Assembly (NCBI GenBank): GCA_002408725.1 | Contig: DHTR01000029.1 | Span: forward strand, 8,572-38,854 | Direction: 5' to 3' | From: Pelotomaculum sp. UBA5255 | Lineage (GTDB): Bacteria; Bacillota; Desulfotomaculia; Desulfotomaculales; Pelotomaculaceae | DNA length: 30,283 nucleotides | Shown: positions 8,350 to 14,803 of the stretch, one piece after another | How the letters are laid out: every line of letters starts with the position of its first letter | Numbering within the stretch: the stretch's first letter is position 1 | The notes under the pieces: generated by a model | What the model saw: the letters and a program-made list of their open reading frames with translations, nothing else | Databases searched by the model: none | Told to the model about the DNA's origin: nothing | Translations under genes and position numbers: made by a program

Positions 8350-8826
8350 TTGCGGCTCATCGTCTTTAGTGACAGCCACGGCCAGTTGGAATTTGCCTTT
8401 CGGGCACTGAAAGAGGCCGGGAAGCTGGACCTCATCCTCCACGCCGGTGACTACTACCGGGACGGTCTCAGGCTTTCTGCGGAGACTGTCCTGCCTGTAA
8501 AGGCCGTGCTCGGAAACTGCGACCGGTTCGAGAAAGGGCCGCTGGAGGTATTGCTAGATTTGGCGGGGTACCGGATCCTGATGACTCACGGCCATATAGG
8601 TGCATACGAGCAGATGCACGACAGGTTCCTGGCCTTGGCCGCCGAGTCCGGGGCTAATGCTGTTGTCTTTGGACACACCCACGCTGCGGAAATCAGGAGG
8701 GAGGCCGGTGTACTGTTCTTCAACCCCGGCAGCATCGCCAGGCCGCGGGACCAGGAAGAGCCCAGTTACGGCATCCTCGACATTGGCGAGGATGGAATCA
8801 AGCCGATTATTTATCGTGTGCCATAA
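8350..8826 (+). CDS. YfcE/MJ0936-family metallophosphoesterase
   Basis: This 158-residue calcineurin-like phosphoesterase has the metal motifs SDSHG (N-terminus), HAGDYY, GNCD, MTHGH and FGHTHAAE, followed by FNPGSIARPR. The start is TTG 8350 with GAGGAGGAG (8333-8341) at the end of the previous gene. It is the third member of an rph-rdgB-yfcE run found in related clostridia. The family hydrolyses phosphodiesters in vitro; the cellular substrate is not settled. Confidence 0.92.
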   Translation: MRLIVFSDSHGQLEFAFRALKEAGKLDLILHAGDYYRDGLRLSAETVLPVKAVLGNCDRFEKGPLEVLLDLAGYRILMTHGHIGAYEQMHDRFLALAAESGANAVVFGHTHAAEIRREAGVLFFNPGSIARPRDQEEPSYGILDIGEDGIKPIIYRVP

Positions 8827-8853
8827 AAAGTACCATTCTGGGGTAAAATAACT

Positions 8854-8882
8854 TTGACGCCGGGTGAAATTTTAGTTATAAT
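8854..8882 (+). promoter_or_regulatory. near-consensus promoter of the tRNA operon
   Basis: TTGACG (8854-8859) and TATAAT (8877-8882) are separated by exactly 17 bases. It lies 31 bases before the mature 5' end of tRNA-Gly, as expected for a strong stable-RNA promoter. Confidence 0.9.
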
Positions 8883-8913
8883 GTTAATTGCATCAAAAAA
8901 GAATCTTCCTTAA

Positions 8914-8987
8914 GCGGGTGTAGCTCAATGGTAGAGCGTCGGCCTTCCAAGCCGATTACGTGGGTTCGATTCCCATCACCCGCTCCA
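8914..8987 (+). tRNA. tRNA-Gly (anticodon TCC)
   Basis: The cloverleaf folds fully: acceptor arms GCGGGTG and CACCCGC, a D arm with GTAGCTCAATGGTAGAGC, anticodon stem TCGGC/GCCGA with loop CTTCCAA (anticodon TCC, reads GGA/GGN), the T arm with GGTTCGATTCC, and an encoded CCA. Five bases separate it from the next tRNA, so the two are co-transcribed. Confidence 0.97.
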
Positions 8988-8992
8988 TATTT

Positions 8993-9069
<77 letters not shown>

Positions 9070-9078
9070 GTAAAATCA

Positions 9079-9109
9079 AGGCTTCCGGGTTTTTGCCGGA
9101 AGCTTTTTT
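9079..9109 (+). terminator. terminator of the tRNA operon
   Basis: GCTTCCGG (9081-9088), a seven-base loop, CCGGAAGC (9096-9103) and six T form a classic rho-independent terminator. Confidence 0.93.
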
Positions 9110-9277
9110 GTGTGTTTGGGGATAATTTGACGCTTACTGTTTAAATGTTTAATACCTCAGGAAGAACAGCATTGGTGGGCGGTTACATGGGTGGGTACTT
9201 AAATGAAGGCAGGATTAAAAATTTCACTAAATGGCGAGGTATTTTTCTTGCCAAATATATTTAATAATACTAATGGT

Positions 9278-9301
9278 AAAAAAGACCGGCTTAGCCGATC
9301 T
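9278..9301 (-). terminator. minus-strand terminator of the toxin-antitoxin remnant
   Basis: Read on the minus strand, AGATCGGC, loop TAA and GCCGGTCT are followed by six T. It lies about 60 bases past the original stop of the antitoxin gene, marking the end of that transcription unit. Confidence 0.75.
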
Positions 9302-9358
9302 GCTTATTATATGAATACTCAGGTATCAGGCAAATATCACATTGTAGAATGTTATTGT

Positions 9359-9643
9359 CTACTGCTGTTTTCGTACAACTTCCAGTTTTAGATCTAGGAC
9401 ATCAAGTGTTTTTAAGATGGTTTCAAGATTCCCGAGTCGCGCTCTTTCCAGCCGTTATATCTGAGCCTGGGTTAACCGTGCTTTTCGGGCAAGGGTACCC
9501 TGACTCCATCCACGTTTTGTCCTTTCAATAATAATAGCCTTGGCAATTTGATAGTGGCCTTCATCTTCCAGCATTGCGTCAATGATTTTAGGCTTTTCTT
9601 CAAGGAGCTTAGTGAAGTCATTCATATTGACGAATTTAGTCAT
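9359..9643 (-). pseudogene. XRE-family antitoxin gene interrupted by an in-frame stop
   Basis: The gene begins at ATG 9643 with AAGGAGG upstream and reads a helix-turn-helix protein: residues from about 30 give QIAKAIIIERTKRGWSQGTLARKARLTQAQI. Codon 63 is TAA (9457-9455). Reading on in the same frame gives a further 31 residues (RLERARLGNLETILK...LKLEVVRKQQ) to a second stop at 9359. That continuation is the recognition helix and C-terminus of HigA/RelB-type XRE antitoxins, which commonly have Ser at the interrupted position; TCA to TAA is one change. The 62-residue product would lack the DNA recognition helix. The gene overlaps the toxin gene by 8 bases, in toxin-first order as in higBA. A sequencing error is the main alternative. 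Confidence 0.75.
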
Positions 9644-9908
9644 GGAGATTTTCCTCCTTATGGAAATCGTAGAGAACTCGTTCTGCTTTTTCTATTTCGG
9701 ATTTTGGGACTTTTTTTGTGGCTTTGGAGAAGCAGTTTGTTAATAAAAACTTATCTTGTAGCACCATGAAAAAAAATGTTCTTTCTTGATACTTGGCAAA
9801 CCTTGTTCTTAATTCCCATAATTTTTCTTTACTCTCCCAAATCCGATGGAAATAAGTGTCGGGAAGTTTCAGGCCAAATTCATTTAATAACATGATGTCA
9901 TGGAGCAT
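9636..9908 (-). CDS. HigB/Gp49-like (RelE superfamily) toxin, apparently shortened
   Basis: This 90-residue protein matches the pattern of phage Gp49-like/HigB toxins: LLNEFGLKLPDTYF, KLWELRTRF, RTFFFMVLQDKFLLTNCFSKATKKVPKSEIEKAERV. Such toxins cleave mRNA on ribosomes. The usual family length is about 105-120 residues, and the N-terminal strand and helix seem short here. The same frame is open for 18 codons upstream of ATG 9908 (ending RLKVSAK, which fits the family) but then meets TAG, and no start or ribosome binding site is visible there. A small ORF in another frame occupies the proper start region, so a past frameshift or deletion is possible. Probably inactive or reduced. Confidence 0.65.
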   Translation of the reverse strand: MLHDIMLLNEFGLKLPDTYFHRIWESKEKLWELRTRFAKYQERTFFFMVLQDKFLLTNCFSKATKKVPKSEIEKAERVLYDFHKEENLHD

Positions 9909-10035
9909 TTTTGCTGATACCTTTAACCTTTGGCTGGGGATGGCGTAATATATATAAAGCTACCTCTTCGGTCATAATGATTCTGGAACATTGGGATAAC
10001 CTCTGTAACAATTCCTCTCTGGTAATCCGGCTCAC
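9898..10035 (-). CDS. 45-residue ORF at the head of the toxin-antitoxin operon
   Basis: The ORF starts at GTG 10035 behind GAGGTG and reads SRITREELLQRLSQ through ALYILRHPQPKVKGI before TGA at 9898, overlapping the toxin ORF by 11 bases. It has the best ribosome binding site and lies right after the promoter. I do not recognise a family. It may be a genuine leader gene, or the original N-terminus of the toxin now cut off by a frameshift near 9950, since the toxin frame is open from that point on. Confidence 0.35.
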   Translation of the reverse strand: MSRITREELLQRLSQCSRIIMTEEVALYILRHPQPKVKGISKNAP

Positions 10036-10053
10036 GGTTTTCACCTCAATCGG

Positions 10054-10082
10054 ATTATATCAAAATTGATATAGGTACTCAA
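10054..10082 (-). promoter_or_regulatory. promoter of the toxin-antitoxin remnant
   Basis: On the minus strand TTGAGT (10082-10077) and TATAAT (10059-10054) are 17 bases apart, followed 18 bases later by a GTG with a good ribosome binding site. Confidence 0.8.
10057..10072. promoter_or_regulatory. palindromic operator overlapping the toxin-antitoxin promoter
   Basis: ATATCAAAATTGATAT is a perfect inverted repeat (7-base arms, 2-base centre) lying between -35 and -10 and overlapping the -10 box. Such sites are where antitoxins with helix-turn-helix domains repress their own operons. Confidence 0.65.
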
Positions 10083-10129
10083 CAGTTTATAGGCATGAAA
10101 GCCCTTTTGTTGGACATTATTGTGAGAAT

Positions 10130-10162
10130 AAACCCTTCCGATACGTTGTATCACAAGGGTTT
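10130..10162. repeat. imperfect inverted repeat with nested stem
   Basis: AAACCCTT and AAGGGTTT flank an inner GATAC-GTT-GTATC stem. There is no T run on either side typical of a terminator. It stands in the gap between the toxin-antitoxin promoter and the yhaM-like gene; it may be a transposon-end remnant or a protein site. Confidence 0.45.
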
Positions 10163-10173
10163 CAGTGGTGGAA

Positions 10174-10197
10174 AACTTCTAATGTAACTTCTAATGT
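10174..10197. repeat. tandem direct repeat (2 x 12 bases)
   Basis: AACTTCTAATGT occurs twice in a row, and the core reappears inverted (ACATTAG) at about 10227-10233. The origin is unknown. Confidence 0.6.
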
Positions 10198-10243
10198 AGC
10201 ACGCTAAAATTGTTCAATTTCGGTAGACATTAGAGCAAAGCTC

Positions 10244-10271
10244 AAGGAGGGAATAGTATTCCCTCCTTTTT
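10244..10271 (+). terminator. stem-loop terminator (best on plus strand, may work both ways)
   Basis: AAGGAGGGAAT, loop AGT and ATTCCCTCCTT make an 11-base-pair stem, followed by T on the plus strand and preceded by little on the other. It lies just after the 3' end of the minus-strand yhaM-like gene, where a terminator is expected. Confidence 0.6.
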
Positions 10272-10277
10272 CGACGG

Positions 10278-11225
10278 CTATTTGCAAAAAACGTATCTGT
10301 CCAGCCCTTTCACCCACCCGGTCCAGTGATCGTCCTGGTTTTCACGACTCTCCACAGCATAACTGAACATATTCACCTCGGCGTCGATCATATCCAGGTG
10401 GTGCAGCACGGCGGCTTCCGGGAATTTTGGCCTTTTGGGCGACTGCCACTCGTACTGCCCGTGGTGGCTGACGATCATGTGCAGCAGCTTGAGCCTCAGT
10501 TCCTCTGGAAAGTCAGGTAGTCGGTTGATATATTTGTCCAGGAGACGGACGCCTAGAACGATATGCCCCAGCAAGCGACCCTCGTCGGTGAAATCAATAT
10601 CGGCGCTGAAGCTGTATTCCTCCACTTTGCCGATGTCGTGGAGGAGAGCGCCGGCCACCAGCAAATCCCGGTCTATTTTTGGGTAAATAGGCGCTATCCG
10701 TTCCGCAGCGCTAACGATGCCCAAACTATGCTCCAAAAGACCCCCGATGGTAGCATGATGGTTACGTTTGGCGGCGGGGGACATGAGAAGGGCGTTGAGA
10801 AAATCATCATCCGACAAAATCAGGGAAAGCAAACTTTTTAAGTGAGTGTTATGCAGGGACCCAATAACTGAAAGAAGCTTTGCCCTGGCTTTTTCCACGT
10901 CCAATGTGCTCGAAGGTATGAATCTGCTGAGATCTGCTTTATCCTCCTGGCAAACCGACATAGCTGATATTTGGATTTGAACCTTGCCGTTGTATTCCAC
11001 AACCTGTCCCTGTACATTAACAATATCCCCAACCCGGCATCTCTCCTGGATCTCAGATACCGACTCCCAGACCCGCCCTTCCACCTGGCCTGTCTTGTCT
11101 CCCAAGACAACAGCAAGGTAGTGCCCTGTTCCGCTGCGTAAAGGCAGCAGTTTCTTCACCTTTAAAACGAAAATGCTGTTAATATTCTGACCTGGTTTTA
11201 TCTGCTCAATAAGAATTTCAGCCAT
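10278..11225 (-). CDS. yhaM: YhaM-like 3'-5' exoribonuclease (OB-fold plus HD domain)
   Basis: This 315-residue protein would be a metal-dependent 3'-5' exonuclease acting on RNA or single-stranded DNA. The start ATG 11225 follows GGGAGGG; the frame is open further upstream but without a ribosome binding site and with unlikely sequence. Residues 1 to about 95 form an OB-fold nucleic-acid binding domain (YLAVVLGDKTGQVEGRVW ... GDIVNVQGQVVEYNGKVQI). The HD domain follows (about 155-290) with EHSLG, the HD pair in ALLHDIGKVEEY, GHIVLG and IVSHHGQYEW. The arrangement and length match Bacillus YhaM and its relatives. Confidence 0.9.
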   Translation of the reverse strand: MAEILIEQIKPGQNINSIFVLKVKKLLPLRSGTGHYLAVVLGDKTGQVEGRVWESVSEIQERCRVGDIVNVQGQVVEYNGKVQIQISAMSVCQEDKADLSRFIPSSTLDVEKARAKLLSVIGSLHNTHLKSLLSLILSDDDFLNALLMSPAAKRNHHATIGGLLEHSLGIVSAAERIAPIYPKIDRDLLVAGALLHDIGKVEEYSFSADIDFTDEGRLLGHIVLGVRLLDKYINRLPDFPEELRLKLLHMIVSHHGQYEWQSPKRPKFPEAAVLHHLDMIDAEVNMFSYAVESRENQDDHWTGWVKGLDRYVFCK

Positions 11226-11265
11226 AGCAAGCCCTCCCGTAAATAATGCTTTTAAAACAATTCTA

Positions 11266-11288
11266 AACCATATCCTGGCCATATGGTT
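11266..11288. repeat. perfect inverted repeat upstream of the yhaM-like gene
   Basis: AACCATAT, seven bases, ATATGGTT: eight paired bases 41 bases upstream of the yhaM-like start codon. On the minus strand a weak T-rich stretch follows. It could be an operator or an attenuator hairpin. Confidence 0.45.
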
Positions 11289-11360
11289 GTCACTTAATGG
11301 AAAATGTGTTCGATAGTAGTAAAATGTTTTTAATTTTTGATCTGGATTATTAATATTTTG

Positions 11361-11395
11361 AGGTGAGAGGCTATTGCTTCCACCTTTCTTTTTTT
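11361..11395 (+). terminator. plus-strand terminator in the yhaM/transport-operon gap
   Basis: AGGTG-A-GAGGC, loop TATT, GCTTC-CACCT is followed by TTCTTTTTTT. No plus-strand gene lies directly upstream, so it either protects the transport operon from read-through or ends a short plus-strand transcript. Confidence 0.65.
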
Positions 11396-11443
11396 GGAGC
11401 CAGATACTGAAGTTAAAAAGATACAAAGGAATTATTATTTCTA

Positions 11444-11472
11444 TTGACTGCAGCGGCGCTTTAAATTATCAT
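11444..11472 (+). promoter_or_regulatory. promoter of the Fec-type transport/radical SAM operon
   Basis: TTGACT (11444-11449) and TATCAT (11467-11472) are 17 bases apart. This leaves a leader of about 170 bases before the permease start. The leader contains two TCACGT copies (11483, 11545) and three GTATG copies (11512, 11522, 11577) that could be regulator sites; no known metal-regulator box was recognised. Confidence 0.6.
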
Positions 11473-11649
11473 TATAGTCAAATCACGTGGTGTAGTGTTA
11501 TGCAACGCATCGTATGTCTATGTATGATATACTTTCTTTTTAAGTCACGTCATGTTGTCTTGCATTATGCCTTGATGTATGAAAAGCGAGCGGGGTCCCG
11601 GTGCTTTCGAGTAAAATTTACTACAACTTGGATATGAGGGAAAAATTTA

Positions 11650-12684
11650 ATGCTGAGACAAGTACATAACACAGGGATGTCGCAAAAGATCCTACTTCTC
11701 TTTTTGGCTTTGATGCTTATATTTTTCTCCTCATTTCTCCTCGGGCGGTACCAGGTAATGCCGGATAAGGTTATAGCCATTCTGGCTTCAAAAATTTTAG
11801 ATTTACCCAAAACGTGGACAGATACCATGGAAACCGTAGTACTCCAGGTGCGGTTTCCCCGGATCATAGCAGCGCTTCTGGTAGGTGGGGCACTGTCTTC
11901 TTCCGGCGCCGCCTACCAGAGCTTATTTAAGAACCCGCTGGTTTCACCGGCTATACTGGGAGTCTCGGCAGGAGCCGGCTTCGGCGCGTCCCTTGGCATG
12001 ATCCTGCATTATCCCTGGTGGGCCGTGCAGGTTTTAGCTTTCTTGTTTGCCCTGCTGGCTGTTGCCACTTCGTTTCTGATCAGCCGTATCTTTGGCGGCG
12101 GTGGCAATGGTTCCATGACCGTCCTTGTTTTAGGCGGCATGGTTATTTCAGCCCTATTCCAGGCACTGATTTCTTGTGTCAAGTACCTGGCAGATCCATT
12201 GGACACTCTACCAGCGATTACCTTCTGGTTGATGGGAGGGTTGTCCAAGATAACAAACGTGGACGTGCTTTTTGCCTTGTTTCCAATTATCCTTTCCTGC
12301 GTTGGGCTTTACCTCATCCGTTGGCAAGTTAACGTGCTTTCCATCGGCGATGAGGAAGCGGTTACATTGGGTATTAATGTAAACCTTATTCGATTTGTCG
12401 TGGTAATCTGCGCTACCCTGATGACGGCTGCAGCGGTAAGCATAAGCGGTATTATAGGCTGGGTAGGTTTAATTATTCCGCATATGGCGCGCATGCTGGT
12501 TGGCCCAAATTTTGCTTTGCTCCTTCCTGTTTCCCTTATAATGGGCAGCGGCTATTTACTGATGGTCGACAATATTGCCCGAAATATAACTGCCGTTGAG
12601 ATACCCCTGGGTATTTTGACAGCTCTAATAGGGGCACCGTTTTTTATCTTTTTACTTTCAAAGGTTAAAAAGGGTTGGACGTAA
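11650..12684 (+). CDS. FecCD-family ABC transporter permease
   Basis: This 344-residue membrane protein is of the BtuC/FhuB/FecCD type, importing siderophores, haem, cobalamin-like or metal-chelate ligands. The start ATG follows GAGGG; an internal ATG ten codons later lacks a good site. About nine or ten hydrophobic segments are visible, beginning with ILLLFLALMLIFFSSFLLG. Family signatures are VRFPRIIAALLVGGALSSSGAAYQSLFKNPLVSPAILGVSAGAGFGA and, near the C-terminus, SISGIIGWVGLIIPHMARMLVGP, the loop that contacts the ATPase. It is the first gene of a five-gene operon in which the binding protein comes third, an unusual order. Confidence 0.93.
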   Translation: MLRQVHNTGMSQKILLLFLALMLIFFSSFLLGRYQVMPDKVIAILASKILDLPKTWTDTMETVVLQVRFPRIIAALLVGGALSSSGAAYQSLFKNPLVSPAILGVSAGAGFGASLGMILHYPWWAVQVLAFLFALLAVATSFLISRIFGGGGNGSMTVLVLGGMVISALFQALISCVKYLADPLDTLPAITFWLMGGLSKITNVDVLFALFPIILSCVGLYLIRWQVNVLSIGDEEAVTLGINVNLIRFVVVICATLMTAAAVSISGIIGWVGLIIPHMARMLVGPNFALLLPVSLIMGSGYLLMVDNIARNITAVEIPLGILTALIGAPFFIFLLSKVKKGWT

Positions 12685-12771
12685 GATCGATCTAACCGGC
12701 CTGTACAACTATGAAACCTATGCGGGGAGTAGGAACCGGTACACAACTTTAAACGGAAGGAATGAAATGGT

Positions 12772-13563
12772 ATGGAATTATGTGTCGAAGATTTAAGCTT
12801 TGCTTATCCCAAGCGGCCCAGTCTCATAAACGGAGTATCTTTTTCCGTGGATAAGGGAGATGTTTTATGCCTCCTAGGCCCTAATGGCACGGGTAAGACA
12901 ACCTTGATGCGCTGCTTGCTCGGGATCAACAAGATTAAACGGGGGAGGATCAAGATCGGTGGCTTCGATATCAGTAATATGTCTGCAAGGGAACTGGCCA
13001 GGCTGGTAGCTTATGTTCCCCAGGCTACTACCATTGCTTTTCCGTATCAAGTGATGGATATGGTCATTATGGGAAGGAGTCCACATATAGGCTTTATGTC
13101 AACTCCTTCTGAAGTAGATTTAGAGATTGCCAGGTCAGCTCTGGATGAAACAGGTATTTCTCACCTGCAGGATTCTTTATTTAGCGAAATAAGCGGTGGG
13201 GAGCGTCAGTTGGTGCTTATTTCCCGTGCTTTGGCCCAGCAGTCGAACATTTTAATAATGGATGAGCCTACGGCCAGCCTGGATTACGGCAACCAGACAC
13301 GCATCTTAAAGATCATCCGGGGACTAGCCTCGCAGGGTTACTCCATCGTAATGACGACTCATTTCCCCAACCACGCCTTCTTAGCCTGTAATAAAGTGGC
13401 TATTATGAATGGAGGCAAAATTGTGGCTATCGGTAGCCCGGATGATATTGTCACAGATGGCAATCTGAGCGACCTTTACACTACGAAAATCAAAGTGGTT
13501 TCAACAAAAGTCAGGGGGATGCTGTCGGGGGAAATAAAGGTTTGTGTACCCCTTATGACCTAG
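12772..13563 (+). CDS. FecE-type ABC transporter ATP-binding protein
   Basis: This 263-residue ATPase energises the FecCD-type permease. Walker A is GPNGTGKT (residues 36-43), the Q-loop lies in AYVPQAT, the signature is ISGGERQLVLISRALAQ, Walker B is ILIMDEPTASLD, and the switch histidine is in MTTHFPNHA. The start ATG has GGAAGG 11 bases upstream. The 87-base gap to the permease gene contains no terminator. The C-terminal extension (VSTKVRGMLSGEIKVCVP) resembles that of cobalamin and siderophore importers. Confidence 0.95.
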   Translation: MELCVEDLSFAYPKRPSLINGVSFSVDKGDVLCLLGPNGTGKTTLMRCLLGINKIKRGRIKIGGFDISNMSARELARLVAYVPQATTIAFPYQVMDMVIMGRSPHIGFMSTPSEVDLEIARSALDETGISHLQDSLFSEISGGERQLVLISRALAQQSNILIMDEPTASLDYGNQTRILKIIRGLASQGYSIVMTTHFPNHAFLACNKVAIMNGGKIVAIGSPDDIVTDGNLSDLYTTKIKVVSTKVRGMLSGEIKVCVPLMT

Positions 13564-13632
13564 CTGTTAATTTGAAAAATCGTATAGCTGTAGAAGCACC
13601 AAGCATCAAGTCATGAAATTGGAGGGTTAATC

Positions 13633-14742
13633 ATGTTCAAAAAAAACCCGACGCTAAAATTAGTTAGTTTGTTTCTGATTTTAGCATTAACCGTTACCGC
13701 TTTTGCGGGTTGCGGAAAACAGCAGCTCAACTCAGAGCAGGCCAAGGCGGCCGAACCCCGCGTTATTGTTGACCATGTGGGTAGAAACGTAACTGTTCCC
13801 GGCGAGATTAACAAAGTTTTTTCCGTCAGCCCTGTTGGAATGATCCTGATGTACACTTTGGCTCCAGAAAAGCTTGTTGCCTGGAACTTCACAATAGCCC
13901 CTGAGTATAAAAAGTTTATACTGCCCCAGTGCCGGGATTTACCAGACCTTGGCGGCTGGTATGCCAACAAAACCTGCAACACGGAAGAACTTTTAAAAAT
14001 GAACCCAGACATAATCATATCCATCGGGGCCATTGATCAAACTTCCATATCACTTGCCGACCGCATCCAGGAACAGATGGGTATACCTGTTGTTGTTGTG
14101 AACAGTGAGCTTAATAAACTGGATCAAGCTTATGAGTTTATGGGCGATTTGCTTGGTGTGAAGGATCGCGCCGGGGAGTTGGCAGCATACTGCCGTGAGA
14201 CAGTTGATGATGTCGCTGGGAAAGCAAAACTGATTCCTGAGGAAAAAAGGCTGAGAGTTTATTATGCTGAGGGAAACCAGGGGCTGGAAACCGATCCCAT
14301 GGCTTCACAGCATACCGAGGTTCTGGACTTTGTTGGGGGCATTAATGTTGCCGATGTTCCCATGAAGGGAGGAATGGGTATGGCGTCGGTGTCTATGGAG
14401 CAAGTTTTAGCCTGGAATCCCGATGTGATTATAACCGCGACCATGGGACCCATGGGTGGCAAGGAAGGGATGGTTTATAATAACATAACCACAGACCCCA
14501 AGTGGTCAACAATCAAAGCGGTAAGCAATCAGCGGATATATGACATTCCAGACAAACCTTTTAACTGGTTTGACCGGCCACCCTCGGTGAATCGTATTAT
14601 TGGGGTGAAATGGTTGGCGAACCTGTTATATCCTGATATTTATAGATATGACCTGAAGGCAGAAGTTAAAGATTATTTCTCCAAGTTCTACCACTACAAT
14701 CTTTCCGACCAGGAGATAGAAGATTTGCTGGTACGGTCTTAA
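13633..14742 (+). CDS. FecB/TroA-type substrate-binding lipoprotein
   Basis: This 369-residue binding protein of the ABC importer is anchored on the outer membrane face by a lipid on Cys27 (FAGC after a hydrophobic signal). The start ATG follows GGAGGG. The class III binding-protein layout is clear: first lobe about 42-160 (VIVDHVGRNVTVP...ELLKMNPDIIISIG), a connecting helix about 165-200, and second lobe about 205-369 starting RLRVYYAEG and including MEQVLAWNPDVIITATM, SNQRIYDIPDKPFNWFDRPPS and WLANLLYPDIYRYDL. Aromatic and Asp/Arg residues in that last part probably line the ligand site. The ligand is unknown; iron chelate, corrinoid or another tetrapyrrole, and metal cofactors are possible. 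Its second lobe is echoed in the radical SAM protein two genes downstream. Confidence 0.92.
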   Translation: MFKKNPTLKLVSLFLILALTVTAFAGCGKQQLNSEQAKAAEPRVIVDHVGRNVTVPGEINKVFSVSPVGMILMYTLAPEKLVAWNFTIAPEYKKFILPQCRDLPDLGGWYANKTCNTEELLKMNPDIIISIGAIDQTSISLADRIQEQMGIPVVVVNSELNKLDQAYEFMGDLLGVKDRAGELAAYCRETVDDVAGKAKLIPEEKRLRVYYAEGNQGLETDPMASQHTEVLDFVGGINVADVPMKGGMGMASVSMEQVLAWNPDVIITATMGPMGGKEGMVYNNITTDPKWSTIKAVSNQRIYDIPDKPFNWFDRPPSVNRIIGVKWLANLLYPDIYRYDLKAEVKDYFSKFYHYNLSDQEIEDLLVRS

Positions 14743-14752
14743 ACCGGCGGCA

Positions 14753-14783
14753 ATTAAAATATTTAGTTGTGTTGAATTTTAAT
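14753..14783. repeat. A/T-rich inverted repeat between binding-protein and methyltransferase genes
   Basis: ATTAAAAT, 15 bases, ATTTTAAT. It could form a weak hairpin in the operon mRNA that tunes expression of the downstream enzyme genes. It is not a convincing terminator. Confidence 0.4.
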
Positions 14784-14803
14784 AGCTGAAAGGAGTGCGA
14801 AAA

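Noticed and set aside
9203..9391. Plus-strand frame of 62 codons after the tRNA terminator
   Set aside because: It has no ribosome binding site, runs across the minus-strand terminator and the end of the antitoxin gene, and its translation has no recognisable pattern.
11226..11649. Cobalamin riboswitch before the FecCD-type operon
   Set aside because: The conserved B12-box and core elements were searched for by eye and are absent.
11565..11867. Minus-strand frame opposite the start of the permease gene
   Set aside because: It is antisense to a clearly coding permease and has no site or family pattern.
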